A stretch of 64,000 bases of DNA from CAVTQY01 sp963736975 (GTDB lineage Bacteria; Pseudomonadota; Alphaproteobacteria; Acetobacterales; Acetobacteraceae): the NCBI GenBank assembly GCA_963736975.1, contig CAVTQY010000002.1:62001-126000 (forward strand), given 5' to 3'. Shown here in pieces: positions 24,762 through 33,615 of the stretch (position 1 is its first letter; each line of letters starts with the position of its first letter). The position numbers and the translations under genes were made by a program. The notes beneath the pieces were generated by a model, which saw nothing but the letters and a program-made list of their open reading frames with translations, had not been told where the DNA came from and did no database searches.

Positions 24762-24899
24762 ATGGCCAAGGGACGGCAGCGCGGCAACCGCGAGCCGAAA
24801 AGGCCGAAGACAGCAGTCAAGAAGCCGATCGCCGGCACCCTCGCTTCACAATACCAGCTTCCGGTCAAACTCGACTCGACGAAGAAAACCGGCAAGTGA
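24762..24899 (+). CDS. Small basic protein (45 aa), conserved-type hypothetical
   Basis: Reads MAKGRQRGNREPKRPK... and ends LDSTKKTGK, very rich in Lys and Arg. I recall similar 40-70 residue MAKGQ-type proteins in Rhizobiales and Acetobacteraceae, without known function. GGAGGGA lies about 10 bases upstream. Between DUF1488 and groES, all on the plus strand. Confidence 0.6.
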   Translation: MAKGRQRGNREPKRPKTAVKKPIAGTLASQYQLPVKLDSTKKTGK

Positions 24900-24932
24900 T
24901 CGCCGTGAGCCGCACAAATTGAAAGACCCCCC

Positions 24933-25234
24933 ATGAAGTTTCGTCCCTTGCACGACCGGATCGTGGTCCGGCGGATCGCCGCCGAGGAGGAGAGTCCGGC
25001 GGGATCATCATCGCCGACACGGTGAAGGAGAGGCCGATGGAGGGCGAAGTTGTCGCTGTCGGCCCGGGGCCCGCGATGAGCAGGGCAGGATGTTCGGGCT
25101 GGACGTCAAGGGCGGCTGACCGCGTGCTGTTCGGCAAATGGTCGGGCACCGAGGTGAAGATCGATGGCGAGGAACTCCTGATCATGAAGGAGAGCGACGT
25201 CATGGGCGTCGTCCAGGGCAAGCCGAACGGCTGA
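24933..25234 (+). pseudogene. groES: groES (Cpn10) with several frameshifts
   Basis: Starts MKFRPLHDRIVVRRIAAEEE at 24933. The frame changes near 24990 to GGIIIADTVKERPMEGEVVAVGPG, again near 25070 (RDEQGRMFGLDVK) and near 25115 to DRVLFGKWSGTEVKIDGEELLIMKESDVMGVVQ, ending at 25234. All Cpn10 segments are present in order, including the mobile-loop GGI(I/V)(I/L). Three single-base changes in 300 bp beside an intact groEL is odd. Either the plasmid GroEL uses chromosomal GroES or the read is wrong here. Confidence 0.85.
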
Positions 25235-25312
25235 GAGCCACCTGGCGCGCCGCGGCATCTGTTCGACGCTGCGCGAGACCGAACACCGACCGACACAGGA
25301 AAGACCGAGACC

Positions 25313-26959
25313 ATGGCAGCCAAGGACGTGAGATTCGGAACGGACGCACGCGGACGAATGCTGCGTGGGGTGGATATGCTGGCCGACGCGGTGAAGGTCA
25401 CGCTTGGCCCCAAGGGTCGCAATGTGCTGATCGACAAGAGCTACGGCGCCCCTCGCGTCTCAAAGGATGGCGCGACGGTTGCCGCAGAGATCGAGGCAAC
25501 CGAGAAGACCGAGAACATGGGTGTCCAGCTCGTGCGCGAGGTGGCGTCGAAGACCAACGACATGGCGGGCGATGGGACCACGACGGCCATCGTGCTGGCG
25601 CGCAGCATCGTCCACGAAGGCGGCAAGGCGGTCGCAGCCGGGCTGCCGCCCATGGAGTTGAAGCGCGGCGTGGACAAGGCGGTGTTCGCCATCGTGGATG
25701 AGCTCGGAAAGCGCACCCGCCGTATCACGACCGAGGCCGAGACGGCGCAAGTCGGAACCATATCAGCGAATGGTGAGTCCGAAATCGGTCGCATGATCGC
25801 CGAGGCCATGCAGAAAGTCGGCAACGAGGGCGTCATCACGGTCGAGGAAGCCAAGGGGATGGCGACCGAGTTGGACGTTGTCGAAGGCATGCAGTTCGAC
25901 CGTGGATATCTCAGCCCCTACTTCATCACGAACACCGAGAAGCTGACCGTGGAGCTGGCGGCCCCTTATGTCCTGATTCACGAGAAGAAGCTTTCCGGCC
26001 TGCAGACATTTCTGCCACTGCTGGAAAGCGTGGCGCAATCGGGAGCGCCGCTGCTGATCATCGCCGAGGATATCGAGGGAGAGGCGCTCGCGACGCTGGT
26101 GGTGAACAAGCTGCGTGGGGGGCTGAAGGTCGCGGCCGTGAAGGCCCCGGGTTTCGGCGACCGCCGCAAGGTCATGCTCGAGGACATCGCGATCCTGACC
26201 GGCGGCCAGGTGATCAGCGAGGACCTTGGCATCAAGCTCGAGAACGTGACGCTCGAAATGCTTGGCCGCGCCAAGCGCGTGCTGATCGAGAAGGAGAACA
26301 CCACGATCGTCGAGGGCGCCGGCAAGAGCGAGGACATCAAGGGCCGTTGCAACCAGATCCGGGCGCAGGTGGAGGAGACGACCTCCGACTACGACCGCGA
26401 GAAGCTGCAGGAGCGGCTGGCGAAGCTCGCCGGCGGCGTGGCCGTGATTCGCGTCGGCGGCTCGACCGAGGTCGAGGTGAAGGAGCGCAAGGACCGCGTG
26501 GACGACGCGCTGCATGCAACGCGCGCGGCGGTCGAGGAAGGGATTGTGCCCGGTGGCGGTGTCGCGCTGGCTCGCGCCTCGCTGATCCTGGCACAGTTGA
26601 CGCCCGAGAATGAGGGTCAGAAAGTCGGCATCGAGATCGTCCGCAAGGCCGCGCAGATGCCGCTGCGGCAGATCGCCGAGAATGCGGGAGAGGATGGCGC
26701 CGTGGTATCGGGAAAGGTGCTGGACAACGGGCAGTACGATTACGGCTTCGACGCCCAGAAGGCCGAGTTCAAGGACATGGTGGGCGCCGGCATTATCGAT
26801 CCCACGAAGGTCGTACGAGTTGCGTTGCAGAACGCGGCTTCCGTAGCCGGCTTGCTGATCACGACGGAGGCGACGGTGTCCGAACGGCCGGACAAGTCAG
26901 GGAATGCGACCAGCATGCCAGGCGGTGGAATGGGCAGCATGGGCGACATGGGTTTCTGA
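25313..26959 (+). CDS. groEL: Chaperonin GroEL (Cpn60), accessory copy
   Basis: 548 residues, intact. MAAKDVRFGTDARGRMLRGVDMLADAVKVTLGPKGRNVLIDKSYGAPRVSKDGATVA, then the ATP site GDGTTTAIVLA, the conserved EDIEGEALATLVVNKLRGGLKVAAVKAPGFGDRRK and the C-terminal Gly-Met repeat (SMPGGGMGSMGDMGF). The 60-kDa subunit forms the tetradecameric folding chamber in the cytosol and needs a GroES lid. Alphaproteobacteria often carry extra groEL copies on plasmids. 78 bp after the broken groES, evidently the same operon. Confidence 0.98.
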   Translation: MAAKDVRFGTDARGRMLRGVDMLADAVKVTLGPKGRNVLIDKSYGAPRVSKDGATVAAEIEATEKTENMGVQLVREVASKTNDMAGDGTTTAIVLARSIVHEGGKAVAAGLPPMELKRGVDKAVFAIVDELGKRTRRITTEAETAQVGTISANGESEIGRMIAEAMQKVGNEGVITVEEAKGMATELDVVEGMQFDRGYLSPYFITNTEKLTVELAAPYVLIHEKKLSGLQTFLPLLESVAQSGAPLLIIAEDIEGEALATLVVNKLRGGLKVAAVKAPGFGDRRKVMLEDIAILTGGQVISEDLGIKLENVTLEMLGRAKRVLIEKENTTIVEGAGKSEDIKGRCNQIRAQVEETTSDYDREKLQERLAKLAGGVAVIRVGGSTEVEVKERKDRVDDALHATRAAVEEGIVPGGGVALARASLILAQLTPENEGQKVGIEIVRKAAQMPLRQIAENAGEDGAVVSGKVLDNGQYDYGFDAQKAEFKDMVGAGIIDPTKVVRVALQNAASVAGLLITTEATVSERPDKSGNATSMPGGGMGSMGDMGF

Positions 26960-27076
26960 TCCGCCAGCTCGGGCTTGCGCTGTTCTTTCGGGAATACGCA
27001 AGACTCGGGCGGGGCGTTTCGATGCGCAGTCATCGACCGCGCGAACCGATTGTGCACGCCTAGGAGGATATCGGCG

Positions 27077-27475
27077 ATGACCAACCGCCCCAACGCGGCG
27101 CCCACAATCGAAAACAACTTCATCCGTTTCGAGATCCGTGACGGCAGCCGCCGGATCGGCTGCGCTGTTTCGGACGAGGCCCTGGACCCCGTATCGGGGT
27201 TGATCTCGCCCTCGACGCCGTTGATGCGCCGGAAATCGTTCGACCGTTTCCGGACGCTGATCAATGGGGCGGCCATGCTGAAGCTGAGATCGCTGCCGTC
27301 GGGACCGGTTGGTCCGATCGTCTTGACAAAGCGGGACCTGCGCGGCGTGCCACCAGAAGCCAGAACGCCTCCTTTCGGCAGTTGCGGAAGGGGGATGTCC
27401 CGAACTGCCGTCCCGGGTGGCGTGCCCGCTTCGCCAGGAACCGCGAGTGGGGTGATCCTCGGAGGAATACCATGA
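27077..27475 (+). CDS. DUF1488-like protein
   Basis: 132 residues from ATG 27077, which follows AGGAGGATATCGGCG. It contains NNFIRFEIRDGSRRIGCAVSDEALDPVSGL and MRRKSFDRFRTLINGAAMLKL...IVLTKRDLRG, a DUF1488-type arrangement. The last 40 residues (rich in Pro and Gly) do not look conserved. The stop overlaps the next start (ATGA, 27472-27475). Function unknown. Confidence 0.6.
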   Translation: MTNRPNAAPTIENNFIRFEIRDGSRRIGCAVSDEALDPVSGLISPSTPLMRRKSFDRFRTLINGAAMLKLRSLPSGPVGPIVLTKRDLRGVPPEARTPPFGSCGRGMSRTAVPGGVPASPGTASGVILGGIP

Positions 27476-27687
27476 GGCCGATGAGGCTGATGCAGTGGGG
27501 AGGCGCCGTCGCAGCGGTGGGGACCGCGCTTATGGTCTGCTCCGGTCCGCTCTCTCCCGTCTGGATCGGCACGCATCTGCCCCGGGATCCGGTCATGTAC
27601 GTGAACTGGCTCTTGCTGTCTGGGATGATGGTAATTGTCGGTGGCGGGCTGCTGATGCAGATCGCATCGGAGATGGGACATGGGTGA
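27472..27687 (+). CDS. Small two-helix membrane protein
   Basis: 71 residues from ATG 27472, with GGAGG eight bases upstream and a four-base overlap with the preceding gene. Two hydrophobic segments: GGAVAAVGTALMVCSGPL and NWLLLSGMMVIVGGGLLMQIA. No family recognised. Probably an inner-membrane protein cotranscribed with the DUF1488-like gene. Confidence 0.6.
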   Translation: MRPMRLMQWGGAVAAVGTALMVCSGPLSPVWIGTHLPRDPVMYVNWLLLSGMMVIVGGGLLMQIASEMGHG

Positions 27688-27904
27688 GGAGGATGGCCGG
27701 AGTCCGACCGGCAAGGCTCAGATCAATTCTGCACTTCAGCGCCAGGAGGCGCATCGCGCTTCCGTCTCGCGCACCGGTGCCTCACCGTCCGCGGTCGAAG
27801 CAACGCTGGCGAGCATTTCGGCCGAGGTGACCGCAGAGGCCATGGAGCGGTTGAGCCGCAGCAGCGCCATACCGAAAGGGTCGAAACCGCGGGACGGCAG
27901 ATAA
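27680..27904 (+). CDS. Hypothetical protein (74 aa)
   Basis: Overlaps the preceding gene by eight bases. Hydrophilic, with SPSAVEATLASISAEVTAEAMERLSR as a probable helix. No family recognised; supported only by the close overlapping arrangement. Confidence 0.4.
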   Translation: MGEEDGRSPTGKAQINSALQRQEAHRASVSRTGASPSAVEATLASISAEVTAEAMERLSRSSAIPKGSKPRDGR

Positions 27905-27990
27905 CCGGAGCAAGTGCTCCGCCCCTCAGAAAGGTCGGGTGCCGCGAAAGCAGGCGCTGGAAGGATTCTCCCCACCCGAAGGAATTCGAC

Positions 27991-28053
27991 ATGGCCAACG
28001 GCCAGAAGGGCAACGATTGGGATGTGAAGGGGATGTCGGCCTTTCCCACCTGA
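27991..28053 (+). CDS. Possible 20-residue peptide
   Basis: MANGQKGNDWDVKGMSAFPT after AAGGA with seven bases spacing. The MANGQK start recalls the short basic protein at 24762, but the rest differs. It may be the 5' end of a broken gene. The stretch from here to 28375 shows nothing else recognisable. Confidence 0.25.
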   Translation: MANGQKGNDWDVKGMSAFPT

Positions 28054-28375
28054 CTCAGCAGGCGCTACAGGCACGCGCATGCCCGTCAGGAGAGGATAGC
28101 GTGTCGGCCACTCTCGAGAGCGCGCGTACCGTGAACGCGTCCTTGCGGGCGGCCGTTGAGGGCAATGCTCCGTTCGCAGAGCGGCGGGCAACCGGGCCGT
28201 TCAAGCGACGCCGACACTCGTCGGCAGATGCGTGACGCTCGAAATGCGCATGGACCGTTCGCACTCGGGATATGGGTGGCAGCCACGGTCACATGCGGCG
28301 TCGGCTAATTCTGGTCGGCGACGAAGGCGCAGGTCTCCGACGTGCTGACAACCGACGCTGATCCTCATAATCAGC

Positions 28376-28795
28376 TTAGAGTGCCCGAGATTCGGCCGCG
28401 GATCGGATGTCGGTCTTGTTGAAATCCTCTCCCTTGAACAGAAGGGGCGCCCGGTAATTCTTCGATACCGCGTAGGCGAAGCAATCGCCGAGGTTGAGCT
28501 GGGCGGGATGGCCACGGCCCTTTCCGTAGCGCGAGAAGGCATGGAGCGCGGTCTCCCCCTCTTTCGCCGTGATCGAGACAAGACGGACGCCAGCGGTGGC
28601 GAGGAAGTCGCGAACATCCGTCTCCGCCTCCTCGACGCTCGCATGACGTTTGCGGCAGAGACCCAGGGTCGCCTCGAAAACTGCGATCGGCGAAGTGATC
28701 GGCTCGCGCGCCCCGCCCAACAGATCGGCGAGAGTGTCTGCCTCCGGCTCGCGGGTCAGGATAGCGACGATGGCCGACGCATCGACGAACATCAC
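28376..28795 (-). CDS. vapC: VapC-type PIN-domain toxin
   Basis: 139 residues. PIN nuclease residues: MFVDASAIVAIL (Asp), EPEADTLADLL, PIAVFEATLGL (Glu), LNLGDCFAYAVSKNYRAPLLFKGEDFNKTDI (Asp pair). VapC enzymes cut RNA, often initiator tRNA or rRNA, with Mg2+. Start overlaps the vapB stop by four bases. Confidence 0.92.
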   Translation of the reverse strand: MMFVDASAIVAILTREPEADTLADLLGGAREPITSPIAVFEATLGLCRKRHASVEEAETDVRDFLATAGVRLVSITAKEGETALHAFSRYGKGRGHPAQLNLGDCFAYAVSKNYRAPLLFKGEDFNKTDIRSAAESRAL

Positions 28796-29031
28796 GCGTC
28801 GCCGCTGAGCTCGTCGTAGAACGCCTTGTCCGCTTCCAGCCCGGTCGCCGGCCGGGCGAGCACCCGATCCTGGAGCGGGCGCAGCCGCTCCCTGAGCGGC
28901 ACGGCCTCCTCAATCCGGCGGAGCTCGTTCTCCAGGGCGCGCTTCACCGCGTCGGTCTTGTTCATGTGCGTCCGGGCTGCCAGCTTCTCGGCGAGCCGGT
29001 TCACGTCGTCGCTGCGGATATTGAGTGGCAC
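28792..29031 (-). CDS. vapB: VapB-type antitoxin (PSK family)
   Basis: 79 residues from GTG 29031: PLNIRSDDVNRLAEKLAARTHMNKTDAVKRALENELRR, the usual start of this antitoxin family (normally MPLNIRSEE). The upstream ATG at 29085 would put the operator (29048-29075) inside the coding region, so the GTG start is preferred. The C-terminal LRERLRPLQDRVLARPATGLEADKAFYDELSGDA wraps the toxin. Confidence 0.85.
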   Translation of the reverse strand: MPLNIRSDDVNRLAEKLAARTHMNKTDAVKRALENELRRIEEAVPLRERLRPLQDRVLARPATGLEADKAFYDELSGDA

Positions 29032-29047
29032 TCCTGCCTCCTGCGTA

Positions 29048-29075
29048 GGCGTAAAGACAATAATGCCTTTACGCC
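29048..29075 (-). promoter_or_regulatory. vapBC operator
   Basis: Perfect 9-bp inverted repeat GGCGTAAAG-N10-CTTTACGCC, 17 bases upstream of the GTG start and spanning an AT-rich centre that can serve as a -10 region. Expected binding site of the VapBC complex. Confidence 0.65.
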
Positions 29076-29423
29076 CGTTCGGCAATCCCGGAGCTTAGCC
29101 AAGGCCCAGACCCGAATGCGCTCGATCTCGTCGAGTTCTGATCGCGTCACCGTGGAGTCCCAAAGCTTGGTCGTCTACGGACTCTCATGAGCCGCTGCCC
29201 GAGGGTTCCGTCGAGTTGCTTGCCCCCGGATACGCGCGGCCCCTGGTGGCCAGCCGATCTAGCGATCGCCATCGGTTCATGCTTTCCGATATTGCCGAGA
29301 TCAGCTCCGGCTCGGAGCGTCAGGTCTGGGCGGGAGCGCTAAGACCGGCTTTGGAACCCGACGCTCCGCAAAGTGCGGAGTATGGTTCGAGGCACGATCA
29401 AGCCTGAGAGAAAGGCCAAGACC
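29076..29423. other. Intergenic stretch between vapB and the oxidoreductase
   Basis: About 350 bases separating divergent genes. No further gene, RNA or repeat recognised. It must hold the promoter of the 29424 operon, but no convincing -35/-10 pair was seen. Confidence 0.4.
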
Positions 29424-31162
29424 ATGACGGACTCGGTGAAGGTGACCCGCCGCCGCACGATCCCATCGCGGCCAGCCTCACCCCGGCGGACGACCGCATT
29501 GTCCTCAGCCATTGGCTGCCTCCCCAGGAAGGCATCGTTCCCCGGATCCGCATCGGCCGGCGCTGGATCAGCATCCTCTGGGCGCTGCCGATCGCGGCCC
29601 TGGCGCTGATGTTCATGATCGCCCTCGCGCAAAGCCTGCGCGAGCTTCCAGGCGTCCAGGCTTTCATTAAGGAATACGGTGGCATTCCGCAGGCCGCGCC
29701 CTCGGTCGATACCGGCTTTCCGTGGTGGCTGCGGCTGCAGCACTTCCTGAACATGCTGTTCATGATGTTCATCATCCGCGCCGGCATCCAGATTCTGGCC
29801 GATCACCCAAGGCTTTACTGGAAGCGCGACTGCACCCCCGGCACCGACTGGTTCCGCTTCCAGAAAACCGTCCCGACCGGCCGGGTCTGGACCTCGAAGG
29901 ACGATTCGGTGACGCTGCCGGGGTGGCTGGGCATCCCCGGCATCCGCCACTCCATCGGCCTCGCGCGCTGGTGGCATTTCTCGGTCAACCTACTGTGGGT
30001 GCTCAACGGCGTCGCCTTCTACGTGCTGCTGTTCGTGACCAATCAATGGCTTCGTCTGGTGCCCGTCACCTGGGATGTGTTTCCGAACGCGGTCTCGACC
30101 GCCATCCAGTATGCGTCGCTGGACTTTCCGGTGGACCATAGTTGGACCCGCTACAACGGCCTGCAACAACTCAGCTATTTCATCACGGTGTTCGTTGCGG
30201 CACCGGCCTCGATCGCGACCGGCCTGATGCAGAGCCCGGCAATCTCCAACCGGCTGGGCTTGCTCGGGACCGTGCTGAACCGGCAGGCGGCGCGATCCAT
30301 CCACTTCATCTCGTTCTCCTGGTTCGTGCTGTTCATCCTGGCGCACGGGATCATGGTGTTCGTCACCAGCCTGCGGCAGAACACCAACCATATGTTCGCG
30401 GGTGTCGCGAACAGCTCCTGGGTCGGGATTCCGTGGTTCATCGTGGCCATGCTGATCGTGGGGCTGGCCTGGTGGGCAGCCTCGCCGTTAACCATCCGTC
30501 ATGCCCGGGTTGTCCAGAAGGTCGGGGCGTTCATGGTCGGGTGGCTCAAGGGCCTAGCCGAGTGGTGGGAACCGAACGCCCAGCTCACCGAGCGCGACAT
30601 CTCGCCGCACTTCTGGATCAACGGCACCATGCCGAAATGGGACGCGTTCGACGCGCCGCTGGCGGACAACTTCGCGAGCTACCGGCTGCGGGTCGGCGGA
30701 TTGGTCGAGCAGCCACGGGAGTTCTCGCTGGCCGAGCTGATGGCGATGCCGAAGCGGGAGCAGATCACGACGCATTTCTGCATCCAGGGCTGGTCCGGCG
30801 TCGCCAAGTGGGGCGGCGTACCCATGCGTCGCATGCTCGACCTGGTGCGCCCGAAGGCGGATGCCCGCTACGCCGTCTTCTACTCCTTCGCCGACGGCGG
30901 CGATGCCGGCCGTTACTACGACGTTCATACGATCGGCAACATGCGCCACGAGCTGACCATCCTTGCTTATGAGATGAATGGTGCGCCCCTGACCGTGCTG
31001 CACGGTGCGCCGCTGCGGCTGCGCTGCGAGAACGAGTTGGGCTTCAAGATGGTAAAGTGGATCGCCGCCATCGAGTTCGTACACGACTTCGCCGATCTCG
31101 GCGCCGGCGAGGGCGGCTACAACGAGGACCACGAGTTCTACGGCTACCGGATGCCGATCTGA
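29424..31162 (+). CDS. Cytochrome b561-molybdopterin oxidoreductase fusion (one frameshift near 29460)
   Basis: The N-terminal half is a di-haem cytochrome b561-type membrane domain. Helices carry His in LRLQHFLNMLF, LARWWHFSVNLLW, RSIHFISFSW and LFILAHGIMVF. The C-terminal half is a sulfite oxidase/YedY-type molybdopterin domain: RLRVGGLVEQPREFSLAELMAMPKREQITTHFCIQGWSGVAKWGGVPMRRML, where FCIQGWS holds the Cys expected to bind Mo. It thus joins in one chain what MsrP and MsrQ do separately; the substrate is unknown. Open from ATG 29609. The likely true start is 29424 (MTDSVKVTRRR), and the frames join if one G is restored near 29460 (then ...IAASLTPADDRIVLSHWLPP). Followed 14 bp later by the reductase gene. 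Confidence 0.8.
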
Positions 31163-31176
31163 GACAGGAGGATCCC

Positions 31177-32753
31177 ATGAGCGATGAAAAGCCCAAACTC
31201 AGCGGGCCCGATCTTACCCAGGGCGTTGAACTCTCGACGATCCCGGACGGGACCATGCTCCTTGGGCACGCGCGGGGCGAACCGGTGATCCTCGTCCGGC
31301 GGGGTGACGAGGTGTTCGCGATCGGCGCCATCTGCACCCACTACGGTGCTCCGCTCGAACAGGGGCTGCTCGTGGGCGACACGCTGCGATGCCAATGGCA
31401 TCATGCCTGCTTCAGCATCTGCACTGGCGAGGCGCTCCGCGCGCCGGCGCTGGACCCAGTGTCCCATTGGCAGGTTGAGACAGTGCGTGACGTGGCGTGT
31501 CAGTTCACGCCGCTCGAAACGCCGGTCGGCGCTGTGTATGTTCGGGAGAAACTGGAGCGGGTCGCTCGACAGCCGCAACCTAAGCCACTTAGCGGGCCAA
31601 ACTCCGTTGTCATCGTCGGCGGCGGTGGCGCCGGCAACGCGGCGGCCGAGATGCTCCGTCGCGAGGGCTACGCCGGTCGGCTGACGATGCTCAGTGCCGA
31701 CGAGTTCGTCCCATGCGACCGCCCCAACCTGTCAAAGGGCTTTCTCGCGGGCTCGACGACCGAGGACTCCAATCCTCTCCGGTCGGCTGAGTTCTACCGC
31801 GAGCATGATATCGACCTGAAGCTCGGTGCGCGGGTGACAGCAATCGACACCGCGAGCCGACACGTTCAGCTCGCCGACGGCAGCCAGCACGGCTACGACG
31901 CGCTCCTGCTCGCGACAGGCGCCGAGCCGGTGCGGCTCGACATCCCCGGCGGGGATCTCCCGCAAGTGCACTACCTGCGGAGCGTGGCGGACAGCCGCGA
32001 CCTGCTCGCAAAGGCTCTGGTGTCAAAGCGCGCCGTGGTGATCGGGGCGAGCTTCATCGGCCTGGAGGTGACCGCATCGCTGCGTGCGCGGAACATCGAC
32101 GTGCATGTGGTGGCGCCCGAGGCCATCCCGATGGAGCGGATCCTGGGACCGGAAGCCGGAGCCTTTTTCCGCAAGCTGCACGAGGAGCATGGCGTGACGT
32201 TCCATCTCGGCACAACCGCGGTCTCGATCGACGAACAGAGCGTCACCCTGAAGGACAAGACACGCCTGCAGGCCGACCTCGTCGTTGTCGGGGTCGGCGT
32301 GCGGCCGGCAACCTCACTGGCGGAACAGGCGGGGCTCGCGGTCGACCGCGGCGTGACCGTGAACGAATATCTCGAAACGAGCGTGCCGGGCATCTTCGCC
32401 GCCGGTGACATCGCGCGCTGGCCGGACAAGCTCACCGGTGAGCGAATTCGCGTTGAGCACTGGGTTGTCGCCGAGCGCCAAGGCCAGACTGCGGCGCACA
32501 ATATCCTCGGCCGGCGCGAGCGCTTCGACCACGTGCCGTTCTTCTGGACCGAGCAATACGATTTCGGTCTCGGCTACGTCGGCCACGCCGAACGATGGGA
32601 CAAGTCGAAATCGCGGGATCGCTCGAAGCCAGGGACTGCACCATCACCTATTGGCTTGGCGGCCAGAAGCGCGCGATGGCGGTTGTCCATCGGGATCTCG
32701 ATGGCCTGCGCACTGAACTCGAACTCGAGCGGCAGATTGCCGCCGGTGGGTGA
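31177..32753 (+). CDS. AIF-like FAD/NAD(P)H reductase with Rieske domain (frameshift near 32603)
   Basis: N-terminal Rieske [2Fe-2S] domain (about 15-115) has CTHYGAPLEQG and CQWHHACFSICTG, the C-x-H and C-x-x-H ligands. Then FAD/NAD(P)-binding pyridine nucleotide-disulfide reductase domains follow: VVIVGGGGAGNAAAEMLRREG, LLLATGAEP, AVVIGASFIGLEVTASL and TSVPGIFAAGDIA. Such proteins pass electrons from NAD(P)H to partners, perhaps to the b561-molybdopterin protein encoded 14 bp upstream. After YVGHAERWDK the frame is lost; adding one G restores VEIAGSLEARDCTITYWLGGQKRAMAVVHRDLDG...LELERQIAAGG and the stop at 32753. Without it the frame runs on into the DUF488 gene, an artificial fusion. SD AGGAGG before ATG 31177. 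Confidence 0.85.
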
Positions 32754-32793
32754 CGATACGGACGCGCGGGACCGCTCGCACGTAGCGAAGCCG

Positions 32794-33162
32794 ATGAGCA
32801 GTAAAATCCCAGCGGACAATGTCAGACTGAAGCGCGCGTACGAGCCTCCCGCCGCCGAGGATGGCACTCGCATCCTGATCGACCGATTGTGGCCGCGTGG
32901 GGTTTCGAAGGCAGACGCCGCCCTGGACCAATGGATGAAGGACATCGCGCCCAGCACCGAGCTGCGAAAATGGTTCGGGCACGATCCGGCTCGCTGGGAG
33001 GAATTCCGTCGCCGCTATGCCACGGAGCTGCACCGAAATGGCGATCTGCTGAACCAATTGCGCGCCCTCGCACGACAGGGCCCGGTCACGCTGGTCTATT
33101 CGGCCCATGACGAGGCGCACAACGACGCCATCGTGCTGAGGGACCTGCTGCTGGGACGATAG
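32794..33162 (+). CDS. DUF488 family protein (YeaO-like)
   Basis: 122 residues from ATG 32794: VRLKRAYEPPAAEDGTRILIDRLWPRGVSKADAALDQWMKDIAPSTELRKWFGHDPARWEEFRRRYATEL and VTLVYSAHDEAHNDAIVLRDLL. These are the RLWPRG and WFGHDPxxWxEFxxRY boxes of the family. Function unknown. 40 bp after the reductase; probably the same transcript. Confidence 0.88.
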   Translation: MSSKIPADNVRLKRAYEPPAAEDGTRILIDRLWPRGVSKADAALDQWMKDIAPSTELRKWFGHDPARWEEFRRRYATELHRNGDLLNQLRALARQGPVTLVYSAHDEAHNDAIVLRDLLLGR

Positions 33163-33190
33163 ACGTGACGCCCATCGCGTGGTCTCTGCT

Positions 33191-33556
33191 TCACGGCAGC
33201 TCCCCGCTCCGAAAGCGGGCGGCCCGTTCGAGGATATTTGCCATGTCACGGGCCGCATGGGTCGTCAGCGGGTGATGCGTTGCGCCAGGCCTCGGAGATA
33301 TGTAGGCCGTCATCTCGCGGGCCAGTTCGAGCTGCTGATCGGTTGCCGCGGCGAGCAGCGCGATAACCAGATTTTCCAAAGCGATCATGCGTATGTGTAG
33401 CTGTTCCAGTTCGGCGTTCGCCATGTCGGGAAGGGGCGGTTCATCCCCATCCGGTGCCGGGCTTGCCTGATGGTCAGGCGGCACGGCACCTCCCTCATTG
33501 TCCCACCTGGACAGCGCTCGTTGGCGCTGACGCAGGTCGTCGGGTGTTCGGGTCAT
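33191..33556 (-). CDS. Conserved-type hypothetical protein
   Basis: 121 residues from ATG 33556. A charged N-terminus precedes a hydrophobic helix in NAELEQLHIRMIALENLVIALLAAATDQQLELAREMTAYISPRPGATHHPLTTHAARDMANILERAARF. I recall similar unnamed proteins in Acetobacteraceae and Bradyrhizobium but no function. Last gene of the minus-strand group that begins with sdhB. Confidence 0.6.
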   Translation of the reverse strand: MTRTPDDLRQRQRALSRWDNEGGAVPPDHQASPAPDGDEPPLPDMANAELEQLHIRMIALENLVIALLAAATDQQLELAREMTAYISPRPGATHHPLTTHAARDMANILERAARFRSGELP

Positions 33557-33615
33557 GCGCTTGCCTCTGACCTCCACGACGATTGGAACGGGATGGGGTG
33601 TTCGCCCCCGCCAGA

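Noticed and set aside
25763..26515. 250-codon minus-strand frame inside groEL
   Set aside because: Shadow of an intact groEL; composition rich in His, Leu and Asp is typical of the antisense of GC-rich coding DNA.
31057..33162. A 700-residue fusion of Rieske-FAD reductase and DUF488 protein
   Set aside because: The join lies in a frame that loses reductase similarity after DKSKSRDR; adding one G restores the reductase C-terminus and a stop, and DUF488 has its own ATG.
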